64,000 nt of DNA from an uncultured SAR92 cluster bacterium (GTDB lineage: Bacteria; Pseudomonadota; Gammaproteobacteria; Pseudomonadales; Porticoccaceae), in NCBI GenBank assembly GCA_902596775.1, contig CACJVE010000010.1, forward strand, positions 1 to 64,000, written 5' to 3'. The notes beneath the pieces were generated by a model. The model was given only the letters and a program-made list of their open reading frames with translations. It ran no database searches and was not told where the DNA came from. Position numbers and translations under genes: made by a program. Below, one piece after another: positions 26,329-35,516 of this stretch (its first letter is position 1; each line of letters begins with the position of its first letter).

Positions 26329-26514
26329 ATGTTTGAAGAAAAGAAATTAACTGAGGAAGACCAAGAACGGGTAAATTCTTATCTTACATCCGGCTTTAAT
26401 AGCGTGGAGAGATCCCCCTTTAGGCCTTTAAGACTTCTTGTATTGGTTTGGGTTGTAGTTGCTATTTTGGGCTTTGTAAGTTGGTACATCGGTAAACAGG
26501 CAGGCTACCTTTAG
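26329..26514 (+). CDS. Small membrane protein, DUF3094-like
   Basis: A 61-residue protein with a soluble N-terminal half (LTEEDQERVNSYLTSGFNSV) and one hydrophobic helix (about residues 37-55). The pattern of a Glu-Asp-Gln start, a VNSYL segment, and VERSPFRPLRLL directly before the membrane helix matches, as I recall it, the small DUF3094 family of pseudomonads and relatives; no function is known. It lies 45 bp after thrC and 31 bp before the epoxide hydrolase, on the same strand, with a plausible ribosome-binding site. The family assignment is from memory of the motif and should be tested by a profile search. Confidence 0.75.
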   Translation: MFEEKKLTEEDQERVNSYLTSGFNSVERSPFRPLRLLVLVWVVVAILGFVSWYIGKQAGYL

Positions 26515-26545
26515 CCAGGAATATTAGGCTTAAATAAAAATCACG

Positions 26546-27484
26546 ATGAATTTTTTTGAGATTTGCACCTCCAAAATTGTACCTACAAATGGAATAGAAC
26601 TTGAGGTTTTTGAGGCTGGCAAAGGCGGAGTACCCATTATTTTATGTCATGGATGGCCCGAGCTGGCCTTCAGCTGGCGTTTTCAAATCCAAACGCTTGT
26701 CGAACTAGGTTTTCATTGCATCGTTCCAAATCTGAGAGGTTATGGGAATTCTAGCAAGCCCAACGAAGTATCCTCTTATGATGTCATTAACTTATCAGAT
26801 GATTTAAATGGTCTCTTGGATTACTACCGTATTCGTAGCGCTTTTTTTATGGGGCATGATTGGGGAGCTTGGTTACTTTGGTATTATGCTCTCTTGCATA
26901 AAGAAAGGGTTCTAGGACTTATAAATTTATCAGTGCCTTTTAGACAGAGAGAAAAGACTGATCCAATAAAGTTTTGGGAAAATGTGCTTGGTGAAGATTT
27001 TTATATTGTTCATTTTAATAATCAACCAAATGTTGCAGCAAAATCATTTAACGAAAATCCCCGCAGAGTTTTAACAAATCTATTTAGAACCGATCATTGG
27101 TTATCTGAAAGAAGTAAGAATTCAAATTATAAAATAATTAAGTCAGCTGATTCTGATTACGGTCTTGGGAAGTTAGCGATGAGTGAGAAAGACCTAGACG
27201 TGTTTGTTGAGGCTTTTTCCAACGGGGGATTCGAAGCTCCATGTAATTGGTATCGTAATATAAGTAGGAACTGGCGGCTGTCTGAGGGTCTAAATCAGGT
27301 AATCGAAACTCCGACATTAATGATATATGGTAAGTACGATATGGTGCCACAAGTTGATATGGCAAAATCTGTTAAAAATCTCGAGATTCGAACGCTAGAC
27401 TGTGGACACTGGATTCAGCAAGAGCGGCCTGAGGAGACCAATAATCTTATCACTGAATGGTTAAGGCTTCGATTGCAATTCTAA
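26546..27484 (+). CDS. Alpha/beta hydrolase, epoxide hydrolase-like
   Basis: The sequence follows the soluble epoxide hydrolase pattern. HGWPELAFSWR forms the oxyanion hole, GHDWGAWLLW carries the nucleophilic Asp, and NWYRNISRNW in the cap contains a candidate lid tyrosine. PTLMIYGKYDMV includes the acid and DCGHWIQQERPEE the catalytic His. The DWG nucleophile, rather than a Ser elbow, argues for an epoxide hydrolase or haloacid/haloalkane relative and against an esterase. The product has 312 residues and no signal peptide. The substrate is unknown. It lies between the small DUF3094-like gene and recJ, all on the plus strand. Confidence 0.87.
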   Translation: MNFFEICTSKIVPTNGIELEVFEAGKGGVPIILCHGWPELAFSWRFQIQTLVELGFHCIVPNLRGYGNSSKPNEVSSYDVINLSDDLNGLLDYYRIRSAFFMGHDWGAWLLWYYALLHKERVLGLINLSVPFRQREKTDPIKFWENVLGEDFYIVHFNNQPNVAAKSFNENPRRVLTNLFRTDHWLSERSKNSNYKIIKSADSDYGLGKLAMSEKDLDVFVEAFSNGGFEAPCNWYRNISRNWRLSEGLNQVIETPTLMIYGKYDMVPQVDMAKSVKNLEIRTLDCGHWIQQERPEETNNLITEWLRLRLQF

Positions 27485-27498
27485 GATATGAAGAATAG

Positions 27499-29247
27499 AT
27501 GAGAATAAGGCAGAGGGATCTCGATTCAAGTCTAATTGGCACGCTGAAGTTACATAATGATGTCCTTGAACGTATTCTTATATCCCGCGGAATCAGAAAA
27601 ACTGACGACCTTAATAAAAATTTGAGCAGGCTACCGGATCCTAGATCACTTAAAGATATAGATAAGGCTATCAATAGACTATTTCGAGCTCTGATGGATA
27701 ATGAATCTCTTCTTATAGTTGGTGATTTTGATTCAGATGGCGCATCAAGCACAGCTTTAATGTTTCTAGTATTATCGGAATTCGGGTTTAAAAAAATAAA
27801 TTACCTTGTACCCAATCGCTTTGAGTTTGGATATGGGTTGAGTAAAGAAATCGTGGCCGTCGCTGTTGAATCTAAACCAAATCTAATTGTTACTGTTGAT
27901 AATGGTATATCAAGCGTGGATGGCGTCAATTTGGCCAACAAACACGGCATCGACTGTATTATTACAGATCATCATATCTCCCCAGAAATTTTACCTAATG
28001 CTGTTGCGCTGATAAATCCAAATCAAAAAGATTGCCCTTTTCCAGCAAAAAATCTCGCCGGTGTTGGAGTAGTATTTTTTTTTCTTGTTGCTTTTAGGAA
28101 ATATTTGAGAGATCAGAATTGGTTTGTAAATGAAAATATGAAAGAGCCTAATTTAGCTAACTATCTTGACCTTGTTGCTGTAGGAACAATTTCTGATCTT
28201 GTTCCTTTGGATAGAGTTAACAGGACACTGGTGCATCAGGGTATTAAGCGAATTCAAAACAATCACTGCAGACAAGGACTTAAGGCATTAGTTGATATTT
28301 GTAGATTAGATAGGAAATATTTTTCCGCTCAGGATATAGGCTATCGGATCGCACCATATCTGAATGCAGCAGGAAGATTAGACGATATGTCTATAGGAAT
28401 AAAGTGTCTTATTTCTGAGGATCCAAAGAAATCGCGAGATATAGCTGAACAGTTGGAGCAACTAAATATTAAGAGAAAAAACATACAACAAACGATGCAA
28501 AATGAAGCCAATTCGGAAGTTGACAAATTAATTAAAAATCAAGAATCTGATTTGCCTCCGGTTATCTGTTTGTTTAAAGAGGATTGGCATGAGGGTATTG
28601 TTGGATTAATTGCTTCAAGGGTAAAGGATAACTTCGATAGACCAGTTTTCGCCTTCGCACAATCGAAGTCAGGCGAAATAAAAGGTTCCGCTCGCTCCAT
28701 CGATGGATTTCATGCAAGAGACGCTATACAGGCGTTGTCGTCCTTAAATCCCAATTTAATATTAAAATTTGGCGGTCATGCCAAAGCGGCTGGTCTCACA
28801 ATCAAAAGAAATTCGTTCAAAGCTTTTCGCGATTTAATTATTAAATACTTCAATAATTCATTTCATATTGAAATTCTCGAACAAAAATATATTACCGATG
28901 GAGTTTTGAGCAGCAAAAATATGAATCTTGATATGGCAAGATCATTGAGAGATGCAGAACCATGGGGAGAAGGTTTTCCACGCCCTAGTTTTGAAGGACC
29001 TTTTAAAATTATTGAAGACAAAATATTAATGAATAAACATCTCAAATTCGTGCTGGCTCCAATGAATTCGCCCGATTTAAAATTCACAGCTATTCACTTC
29101 AATGCAGATATCGATCAATGGAAACAGAGAGATTTTGAGGACATTTATTGCGTCTATGAACTCGATATCAATAATTATAGGAATTTTGAGTCGTTGCAAC
29201 TGCTTATAAAATTTCAAAAACCCTTATATAAAACTATTCAAGAATGA
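27499..29247 (+). CDS. recJ: Single-stranded-DNA-specific exonuclease RecJ
   Basis: RecJ is a 5' to 3' single-strand exonuclease of the DHH phosphoesterase family, acting in RecF recombination and mismatch repair. DHH motifs are seen in order: GDFDSDGASSTAL (motif I, with Phe-Asp-Ser in place of the commoner Tyr-Asp-Ala), VTVDNGIS, ITDHHIS (motif III) and, in the DHHA1 domain, KFGGHAKAAGLTI. The C-terminal OB-like domain follows. Length is 582 residues (E. coli 577). recJ downstream of hom-thrC is conserved in Pseudomonas-type genomes. Its stop codon overlaps the next start as ATGA. Confidence 0.96.
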   Translation: MRIRQRDLDSSLIGTLKLHNDVLERILISRGIRKTDDLNKNLSRLPDPRSLKDIDKAINRLFRALMDNESLLIVGDFDSDGASSTALMFLVLSEFGFKKINYLVPNRFEFGYGLSKEIVAVAVESKPNLIVTVDNGISSVDGVNLANKHGIDCIITDHHISPEILPNAVALINPNQKDCPFPAKNLAGVGVVFFFLVAFRKYLRDQNWFVNENMKEPNLANYLDLVAVGTISDLVPLDRVNRTLVHQGIKRIQNNHCRQGLKALVDICRLDRKYFSAQDIGYRIAPYLNAAGRLDDMSIGIKCLISEDPKKSRDIAEQLEQLNIKRKNIQQTMQNEANSEVDKLIKNQESDLPPVICLFKEDWHEGIVGLIASRVKDNFDRPVFAFAQSKSGEIKGSARSIDGFHARDAIQALSSLNPNLILKFGGHAKAAGLTIKRNSFKAFRDLIIKYFNNSFHIEILEQKYITDGVLSSKNMNLDMARSLRDAEPWGEGFPRPSFEGPFKIIEDKILMNKHLKFVLAPMNSPDLKFTAIHFNADIDQWKQRDFEDIYCVYELDINNYRNFESLQLLIKFQKPLYKTIQE

Positions 29248-30119
29248 AAAATAAAGAGATTATAAAAGCAGACTTTTTCTTGCTGATGACTGCCTTTATC
29301 TGGGGCTTTGCATTCGTCTTTCAGAGAATTGGATTAGAGTTTGTTGGACCAATTACTTTTGTCTTCTTTCGTTTTTTTATTTCAAGTAGCGTGTTCATTT
29401 TATTGTTTAAGTTATCTGCGACTAAATCAAAAAAATTAAGAGATAGTTCCAATGATCATTACGCTATATTACTTGGATTAATCATGGTAATTGGAATGAT
29501 ATTGCAACAAATAGGTCTCCAATATACGACTGTTGCTAGAGCAGGATTCGTGACCAGTCTCTATATAATATTTGTCCCTATACTTGGATTATTTATCTCT
29601 ATTAAGACAGATTTATTTACTTGGTTTGGCGTAAGTATTGCGTTAGTTGGTTTTTATCTATTATCTAACATTAGCCCTGAAGAATTTTTATTAGGTGATA
29701 TATTGATGTTTATAAGTTCAATTCTATGGGCTGTACATGTATTGATCATAAGTCGAATTGCCAAAAGAATTTCTGTTATTAGAGTTATGACTATCCAGTT
29801 TACCACCGTCACGATTATGAGCGGTATTCTGATGATCATCTTTGAGACATGGAGTTTTTCTGAGCTATCCGGAGCCCTTTACTCTTTATTGTTTGTGGCA
29901 ATAGTATCTTCTTGTATTGGTTTTTCACTTCAAGTCCTAGCGCAAAGAAAAGCACCTCCGGCACACTCAGCGCTATTATTGAGTATGGAGGCTATATTTG
30001 CCTCGGTTGGTGGTTGGTTTATTTTAAATCAATATTTAACTGCTTTCGAAGTTTTAGGGTGTTTACTAATACTAGTAGGTGGATTGACATCGCAAGCTAA
30101 GCTTTTTAAAAATAATTAA
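29244..30119 (+). CDS. EamA/DMT superfamily transporter
   Basis: This is a ten-helix drug/metabolite-type transporter: two related EamA repeats of about 140 residues, each with five hydrophobic helices. The first repeat starts ADFFLLMTAFIWGFAFVFQR and contains the conserved Arg-Phe (FFRFF), and the second starts LGDILMFISSILWAVHVL. Length is 291 residues. The start codon overlaps the recJ stop (ATGA), so it is probably translated by coupling. The substrate is unknown; family members export amino acids, metabolites or sugars. It converges with tesA. Confidence 0.88.
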   Translation: MKNKEIIKADFFLLMTAFIWGFAFVFQRIGLEFVGPITFVFFRFFISSSVFILLFKLSATKSKKLRDSSNDHYAILLGLIMVIGMILQQIGLQYTTVARAGFVTSLYIIFVPILGLFISIKTDLFTWFGVSIALVGFYLLSNISPEEFLLGDILMFISSILWAVHVLIISRIAKRISVIRVMTIQFTTVTIMSGILMIIFETWSFSELSGALYSLLFVAIVSSCIGFSLQVLAQRKAPPAHSALLLSMEAIFASVGGWFILNQYLTAFEVLGCLLILVGGLTSQAKLFKNN

Positions 30120-30143
30120 TTAACAAATGAGTTCAATAACAAA

Positions 30144-30746
30144 CTACAGATCATGGATTAAATCTTTTAAAGATTTCTTTACTGCATTCTTAATGAAATC
30201 TTGTGCTTTTGACGTTGGATGCATCCCGTCAGATTGAATCATTCCAGGTTCTGTCAAGAGTAGCTCGAATTCGAAAGAAATAGAGTGGACATTTAATTTT
30301 GAAATAATATCAGAATATACTTTTTCAAATGCGCTTGAGTATCGTTTTCCGTAATTTGGTGGAATACGCATTTTAAAAAGAATCGGGGTAATTTCTTCAT
30401 CAATACAAAGTTTAATCATTCTCTCAATGTTTTCTCTCATGGAGCTCAAAGGCTGACCTCTTAGTCCGTCATTTCCTCCAAGTTCTATAATCACGTAATC
30501 TGGAGAGACTGAACTTAGAAGTTTTGGTAATCTGGATACTCCACCTTGGGTCGTATCACCGCTGATACTTGCATTGAATATTTCATATTTTGGACTTATG
30601 TCTTCGGATAAAAGTTTTACCCAACCTTGATCTATCCTCATGCCATACCCTGCACTAAAACTATCCCCTAAAATCAATATCGTTGATCCATGAGAGAGAG
30701 AGGTTAGTAATAAAAAGCAGGCAGATAATGACCTAAATTTTAGCAA
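30144..30746 (-). CDS. tesA: Multifunctional acyl-CoA thioesterase I / arylesterase TesA
   Basis: TesA is a periplasmic SGNH hydrolase with thioesterase, protease I and lysophospholipase activities in E. coli. The signal peptide is at residues 1-20 (SACFLLLTSLSHGS). Catalytic blocks follow: GDSFSAGYGM (nucleophile Ser), ASISGDTT (Gly), ELGGNDGLRG (Asn) and SDGMHPT (Asp and His). The product has 200 residues, close to E. coli (208). It is divergent from ybbA-ybbP, exactly the E. coli arrangement, which confirms the name. The 90-bp gap to ybbA must contain both promoters; none is clear enough to mark. Confidence 0.94.
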   Translation of the reverse strand: MLKFRSLSACFLLLTSLSHGSTILILGDSFSAGYGMRIDQGWVKLLSEDISPKYEIFNASISGDTTQGGVSRLPKLLSSVSPDYVIIELGGNDGLRGQPLSSMRENIERMIKLCIDEEITPILFKMRIPPNYGKRYSSAFEKVYSDIISKLNVHSISFEFELLLTEPGMIQSDGMHPTSKAQDFIKNAVKKSLKDLIHDL

Positions 30747-30836
30747 ATGATTTTCCTAATAAATAAAACCGTCTAAAATACGCATTTATTTGCATGATTT
30801 CAATCGCCATAATTAGTTCAACATTCTGGAATTTCT

Positions 30837-31493
30837 ATGATCTCTGTTTCCAACTTATGTAAAGCGGTTCCATCCCCAGAAGGGCAACTTAACATTTTAT
30901 CTGATATTAATTTAGTTCTTTTAAAGTCGGAGAGCCTTGCTATCGTTGGCCCATCAGGATCTGGCAAATCAACGCTTCTCGGCATTTTAGCAGGACTTGA
31001 CACGCCGACCTCTGGGAGCGTCATTATTAATGATAAAGATATAGTATCTATGACTGAAGAGGATCGAGCCAAACATAGATCAGAATATGTAGGTTTTGTA
31101 TTTCAATCCTTTCATTTATTACCAGGTCTTACTGCCATCGAAAATGTCTCACTACCAATGGAGCTTAAAGGAGACTCTAATGCCTCCTGCATGGCTATAA
31201 ATTACTTAAAAATGGTTGGCTTGGAGGCGAGGTCATTACACTATCCTCAGCAGTTATCTGGAGGAGAGCAACAAAGAGTTGCAGTTGCGAGAGCTTTCGC
31301 ATGTAAACCTAAGATATTATTCGCTGATGAACCGACAGGTAATTTAGATCAACAAACCGGATCCAAGTTATCAAATTTATTGTTCGAATTAAATGAACGG
31401 GAGAAAACAACTCTCATTTTAGTTACTCATGATCTCCAGCTCGCGAATAAGTGTGATCGAACAATAAATTTAAGGTCTGGCAAATCGATATAA
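30837..31493 (+). CDS. ybbA: ABC transporter ATP-binding protein YbbA (LolD-like)
   Basis: The ATPase subunit of a MacB/LolCDE-type ABC complex. Walker A (GPSGSGKST), the Q-loop (FQSFHLLPGLTAIENV), signature LSGGEQQR, Walker B (ILFADEPTGNLD) and the switch His (VTHD) are all intact. Length is 218 residues. ybbP, the permease, follows 24 bp later, and tesA is divergent upstream. The substrate of YbbAP is not established; association with TesA suggests lipid- or envelope-linked work, but this is inference. Confidence 0.93.
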   Translation: MISVSNLCKAVPSPEGQLNILSDINLVLLKSESLAIVGPSGSGKSTLLGILAGLDTPTSGSVIINDKDIVSMTEEDRAKHRSEYVGFVFQSFHLLPGLTAIENVSLPMELKGDSNASCMAINYLKMVGLEARSLHYPQQLSGGEQQRVAVARAFACKPKILFADEPTGNLDQQTGSKLSNLLFELNEREKTTLILVTHDLQLANKCDRTINLRSGKSI

Positions 31494-31517
31494 ATCCAAG
31501 ATTAGTTGAAGGGCCGA

Positions 31518-34037
31518 ATGAATATTTCATCTAGAGTTTTAATCAGAGCACTCCGAGCAGGCGAATTAAACACGATATTATGGTCGTTATGTCTATCTGT
31601 AGCGGTGGTAGCGGCGGTTTCAATTTTTGCGGAGAGAATTGAAAGAGCTATCATAAATGAGTCTAAGGATTTATTGGGCAGTGATTATGTTATAAGAAGC
31701 AGTAAAGCTATTCCTCCGCAATGGACCGATGTTGCAAACGAGATGGGATTAGATGCGAGTAGAACTGCATCTTTTGCATCTGTCGTCTTTCGTGAAGAAA
31801 GGATGCACTTGGCGTATATCAAAGCAGTTCAACCTAACTATCCTTTGAGAGGAAATATACTAGTATCTCAAATACCGTTCACGGTTGATTATTCACAAAT
31901 TCAAGAGATAAAGTTTGGCCCAAAAATCGGTGAGGTATGGGTTGATTCAAGGTTATTGACGATCCTCGATGTGAACATTGGCTCTCAGATTGAAATTGGA
32001 GATGCCGAGTTTGAAGTATCGAACATTTTAATCGAAGAACCTGAAGGTTCATCATTTTCTATTTTAGGCTCTAAGATTTTAATGAATTTTTCAGACATAG
32101 ATTCTACCAAAATTGTCCAACCAGGCAGTCGTGTTACTTATAATTTGCTAGTTTCATCAGATAACGAAACTACCGTAAGCAATTATATTAATTGGGTTTC
32201 GAAGGAAATAGGTCCTCATGACCGTTTGATTTCTCCGGAAGAGGCACAAGAAAATGTATCATCAACAATAGAACGGGGAAGAATATTCCTACTTTTGGCA
32301 GGCAGTATTGGCGTTGTCTTGGCTTCTGTGGCACTTGCCTTGGCCAGCTACCTTTTTGCGGAAAAGCAGAAAACTCAAGTTGCACTTTTGAAAACTTGGG
32401 GAATGAATGAAAGTCAAGTCAGAGAACTCTATTTAAATCAAAGCTTTTTGCTTGGATTTATGGGATCAATTCTTGGTATCGGTTTGGGATTTTTATTTCA
32501 TTTAATATTGATTGATATCGCGAGGGAATGGTTGCCTCTGTTTTTACCAGCACCAACTTATAAAAGTTTTCTCATAGCATTAGTAACGGGGTTGACATGT
32601 GTGTTGGGTTTTGTATTACCTGCGCTTTGGCACCTCCCTAAGCAAGCTCCAATTTCAATATTAAAGGGTAACGTTGAAAACTATTCTCTTAACTCCCGAT
32701 TACGAATTTTGGTTGGTCTGTTGGTTATAACTTTTCTACTTACATTTTATAGTGAAAATATAAGCATAACGATAGCTATGATTATAGGAATATCTTTGAT
32801 TTCTCTTTTATCAGCCTTAACTGGTGGTTTGCTTTTCAAGGGTGCTTCATTATTAGGATCATTATTTGGTGGAATCTGGCGAATAGGATTAAGCAATTTG
32901 TGGCGTCGACGAAGACAAAACTTGATCCAACTTATTGGTTTCTCTACTGCGATTTTTTTATTTTTAGTTTTAGCAATAACGAGGAATTCACTTCTAGACG
33001 AGTGGAAACTGCAAATTGATGATGAATTACCTAATCATTTTCTGATAAATGTATCAAAAGACCAGGTTAAAGGGATTGAAAATCTTATTAAGGATGAAAA
33101 TATCATAAGTGCTGGATGGTATTCGATGACTAGAGGAAGAATTATAGAGATTAATAGGAAAATAATTACAAATGATCAGAAAGAAAGTCATGAATCATTC
33201 AATAGAGAATTAAATCTAAGTTGGAGTGCGGCAATACCCGAAGGTAATAAAATATCCAAAGGGCTTTGGTGGGAATCAGATTGGCAAAGTGGTGATTTTC
33301 AACAAAAAGATGGTGAAGAGGTAATCTCACCTGTGTCTGTTGAGCATGATCTTGCAAAAGAGCTTGGTCTAAAGCTTGGCGATACGATCACCTTTAGTAT
33401 TGGGGGATTAGTTTTTTATTCGGAAGTGGTTAACACTAGAATATTAGATTGGAACAAAATGACTCCAAATTTTTATTTCTTGTTCCCGGAGGGAACTTTG
33501 CAGGATTATCCAAAAACATCCATGACGAGTATGTTCATCCCCACAGACGAGAAGGTATTGATAAGTGAGATTCTTCAAGCATATCCTACCATTCAGATTA
33601 TAGAGCTAGATAAAATATTTGATCGCGTTAAAAAAACAATTAGTCAAATTACAAAGGCGTTAGAGGCGATGACTATTCTCATCCTATTTTGTGGGATTCT
33701 AGTACTCATCGCCTCGGTGCATTTATCTGTAAATGATAGGAAGCGCGAGGCTGCAGTTTTGAGAACTTTTGGCTGTAATCGAAATAAAATTATTTTAGTA
33801 CAGCTAATAGAGTTTGTAATTTTAGGACTCGTGTCTGGATTTCTTGGTGCTTTTGGAGCTGAGGCTGTAATTACATTACTATCACTAACAGTTTTTGAGT
33901 TTTCGCTAACATTGCATCCCTGGATTTGGTTTTTTGGACCATTGGCAGGCATGTCAGTCATTTCTATTTTTGGGATTTATGCATGCAGAGATGCCTTGTC
34001 AAGCCCTCCGCTGACGATACTGAGATCATATCAGTAA
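31518..34037 (+). CDS. ybbP: ABC transporter permease YbbP (FtsX/MacB-type)
   Basis: A large permease with two FtsX-like cassettes. There is an N-terminal helix (residues about 21-40), a periplasmic domain, three helices (about 260-380), and a further group at about 395-500. A second periplasmic domain (about 500-710) and three C-terminal helices (about 720-830) follow. The FtsX motifs are visible as LLKTWGMNESQVRELYL and VLRTFGCNRNKIILVQLIEF, the coupling-helix segments after each first helix. ATG 31518 is chosen over TTG 31506; GAAGG lies just upstream. The product has 839 residues, normal for YbbP. It converges with the histidine kinase gene, leaving 3 bp. Confidence 0.92.
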   Translation: MNISSRVLIRALRAGELNTILWSLCLSVAVVAAVSIFAERIERAIINESKDLLGSDYVIRSSKAIPPQWTDVANEMGLDASRTASFASVVFREERMHLAYIKAVQPNYPLRGNILVSQIPFTVDYSQIQEIKFGPKIGEVWVDSRLLTILDVNIGSQIEIGDAEFEVSNILIEEPEGSSFSILGSKILMNFSDIDSTKIVQPGSRVTYNLLVSSDNETTVSNYINWVSKEIGPHDRLISPEEAQENVSSTIERGRIFLLLAGSIGVVLASVALALASYLFAEKQKTQVALLKTWGMNESQVRELYLNQSFLLGFMGSILGIGLGFLFHLILIDIAREWLPLFLPAPTYKSFLIALVTGLTCVLGFVLPALWHLPKQAPISILKGNVENYSLNSRLRILVGLLVITFLLTFYSENISITIAMIIGISLISLLSALTGGLLFKGASLLGSLFGGIWRIGLSNLWRRRRQNLIQLIGFSTAIFLFLVLAITRNSLLDEWKLQIDDELPNHFLINVSKDQVKGIENLIKDENIISAGWYSMTRGRIIEINRKIITNDQKESHESFNRELNLSWSAAIPEGNKISKGLWWESDWQSGDFQQKDGEEVISPVSVEHDLAKELGLKLGDTITFSIGGLVFYSEVVNTRILDWNKMTPNFYFLFPEGTLQDYPKTSMTSMFIPTDEKVLISEILQAYPTIQIIELDKIFDRVKKTISQITKALEAMTILILFCGILVLIASVHLSVNDRKREAAVLRTFGCNRNKIILVQLIEFVILGLVSGFLGAFGAEAVITLLSLTVFEFSLTLHPWIWFFGPLAGMSVISIFGIYACRDALSSPPLTILRSYQ

Positions 34038-34040
34038 TTG

Positions 34041-35489
34041 CTAAACCTTAGGCAACCTCAGGCTGAATGTTGTGTTAACTTTGTTGTCAGAGAGAACAGC
34101 TAATTGACCTTGATGCTGCTCAGTTATAATGAAATATGAGAAGGATAGCCTTTGGGCTCCCTCCATTTGCTTGGAAGGAGTATTTTTAGCTGATTGATTG
34201 ATTGGATCAAATGAATCAAACAAGTATCGTTGTTCGTGATCAGTCATAAGTGATCCATTGTGTTCAATTTTTATCCAAATATCGTCGTAAAATGTTGACA
34301 CTGAGATTCGTAACTCAGGCAAGTAATCCGGAGAATCGATTTGTCCCATAAAAAAGCAAGCATTTCTTAATAGACTTAGAAATACTTGTTTTAACTCAGT
34401 GGCATAGCATGGAATTTCGGGTAGTTCTTTTTTATACTTTTTTGTTATTTTGATATCGTGGAAATTTACACCTGAACTCAAAGCAAGAACATCTGACGCA
34501 AGCTCAATACTTTGATCAATTATTGCTGTAACGTTTTCATGAGCCTTAGGCTGAGTGCCGCCGGTTGAAAAATGTATTAGATTTTCGACAACCGATCGTG
34601 CTTGCTGTGCTCCAATAAGCGAATTTTCCAACTCTTCCATTACTTCTGATTTTTCAAAAGTCTCTTTAGCAAGTTGAGATCGAGCTGTTTTCACGGAAAC
34701 CGACATCTTTTTAATTGGAAGGTTGACATCATGAGCCATAGTAGATGCTAATTCCCCTATTAAAGCCATCTTGTCTTTATGTATTAATTGAGTTTCAGAG
34801 TTTACGCGTTGTGTTATGTCATCCAGGAGTAAGACAACTCCTGTGGCGGAATTTTCTCGTAATGGATAGATCAAGATATCAAAATGATATTGCCCTTTTT
34901 GACTATATTTAATAGACACCGTTGCTTTTTTGCTTCGGGCTTCAGCGATTTTCTCAGGGCTAACGGTAATATCAGGATAGGCGTCCCACAAGAACCGCCC
35001 AAGGACATCACCGCTTGAAAGACCCGATATTTCCTCAGCTTTTGGATTCCATTGGGTTATATAATTATCCTTATCTAGCCCAATAAGCATTAATGGCATA
35101 GATTTTAAAACCTCAATTATGTATGCCTCAGAATTTTTCAGTTGTGTTGTGGTGGTTAAATGCTTTTTTATTTCGGTTTCAAGCGCCAGGTTGCTTTGGG
35201 ATAGTCTTTCATTTGCATCTTGGAGAGTCGCAGTCCTCTCGGACACACGTAATTCCAAATTCTTTTTAATTTCGATTAATTTTTGATTGAAAGATGTTAT
35301 TTTTCGCTGACCAAGAACTACTTTAATTAGAGCAAAAGATAGAGCAATAATGAGAAGGCTGCTTGATGTGTTTGCAACATACTGCCAATTTGTAGACCCA
35401 TCTGATTCCCGAAAAATAAAAAAAATGTCATTTGCTGCAATCGAGGATGCTGAGTACATCACTATTATTAATGTCGCTAGATATTTCAT
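34041..35489 (-). CDS. PAS-domain sensor histidine kinase-like protein with degenerate ATP lid
   Basis: 482 residues. Two hydrophobic segments (about 2-18 and 42-58) flank a short periplasmic loop. A coiled coil (about 62-118), a PAS domain (about 120-228, MPLMLIGLDKDNYITQWN) and a DHp helix with H-box GELASTMAHDVNLPI (His253) follow. The HATPase region has an N-box (LLRNACFF, Asn376), but the G1 box reads IEHNGSLM, with His410 where the adenine-binding Asp normally sits. The G2 box reads EGAQRLSFS (443-451), with every lid glycine replaced. It may therefore bind ATP poorly and act as a pseudokinase. No response regulator lies nearby. It is 27 bp downstream of the DUF411 gene, probably in one transcript. 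The signal sensed is unknown. Confidence 0.82.
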   Translation of the reverse strand: MKYLATLIIVMYSASSIAANDIFFIFRESDGSTNWQYVANTSSSLLIIALSFALIKVVLGQRKITSFNQKLIEIKKNLELRVSERTATLQDANERLSQSNLALETEIKKHLTTTTQLKNSEAYIIEVLKSMPLMLIGLDKDNYITQWNPKAEEISGLSSGDVLGRFLWDAYPDITVSPEKIAEARSKKATVSIKYSQKGQYHFDILIYPLRENSATGVVLLLDDITQRVNSETQLIHKDKMALIGELASTMAHDVNLPIKKMSVSVKTARSQLAKETFEKSEVMEELENSLIGAQQARSVVENLIHFSTGGTQPKAHENVTAIIDQSIELASDVLALSSGVNFHDIKITKKYKKELPEIPCYATELKQVFLSLLRNACFFMGQIDSPDYLPELRISVSTFYDDIWIKIEHNGSLMTDHEQRYLFDSFDPINQSAKNTPSKQMEGAQRLSFSYFIITEQHQGQLAVLSDNKVNTTFSLRLPKV

Positions 35490-35516
35490 ATAAAATTCAT
35501 GTTTGTTTGGTAAAAA

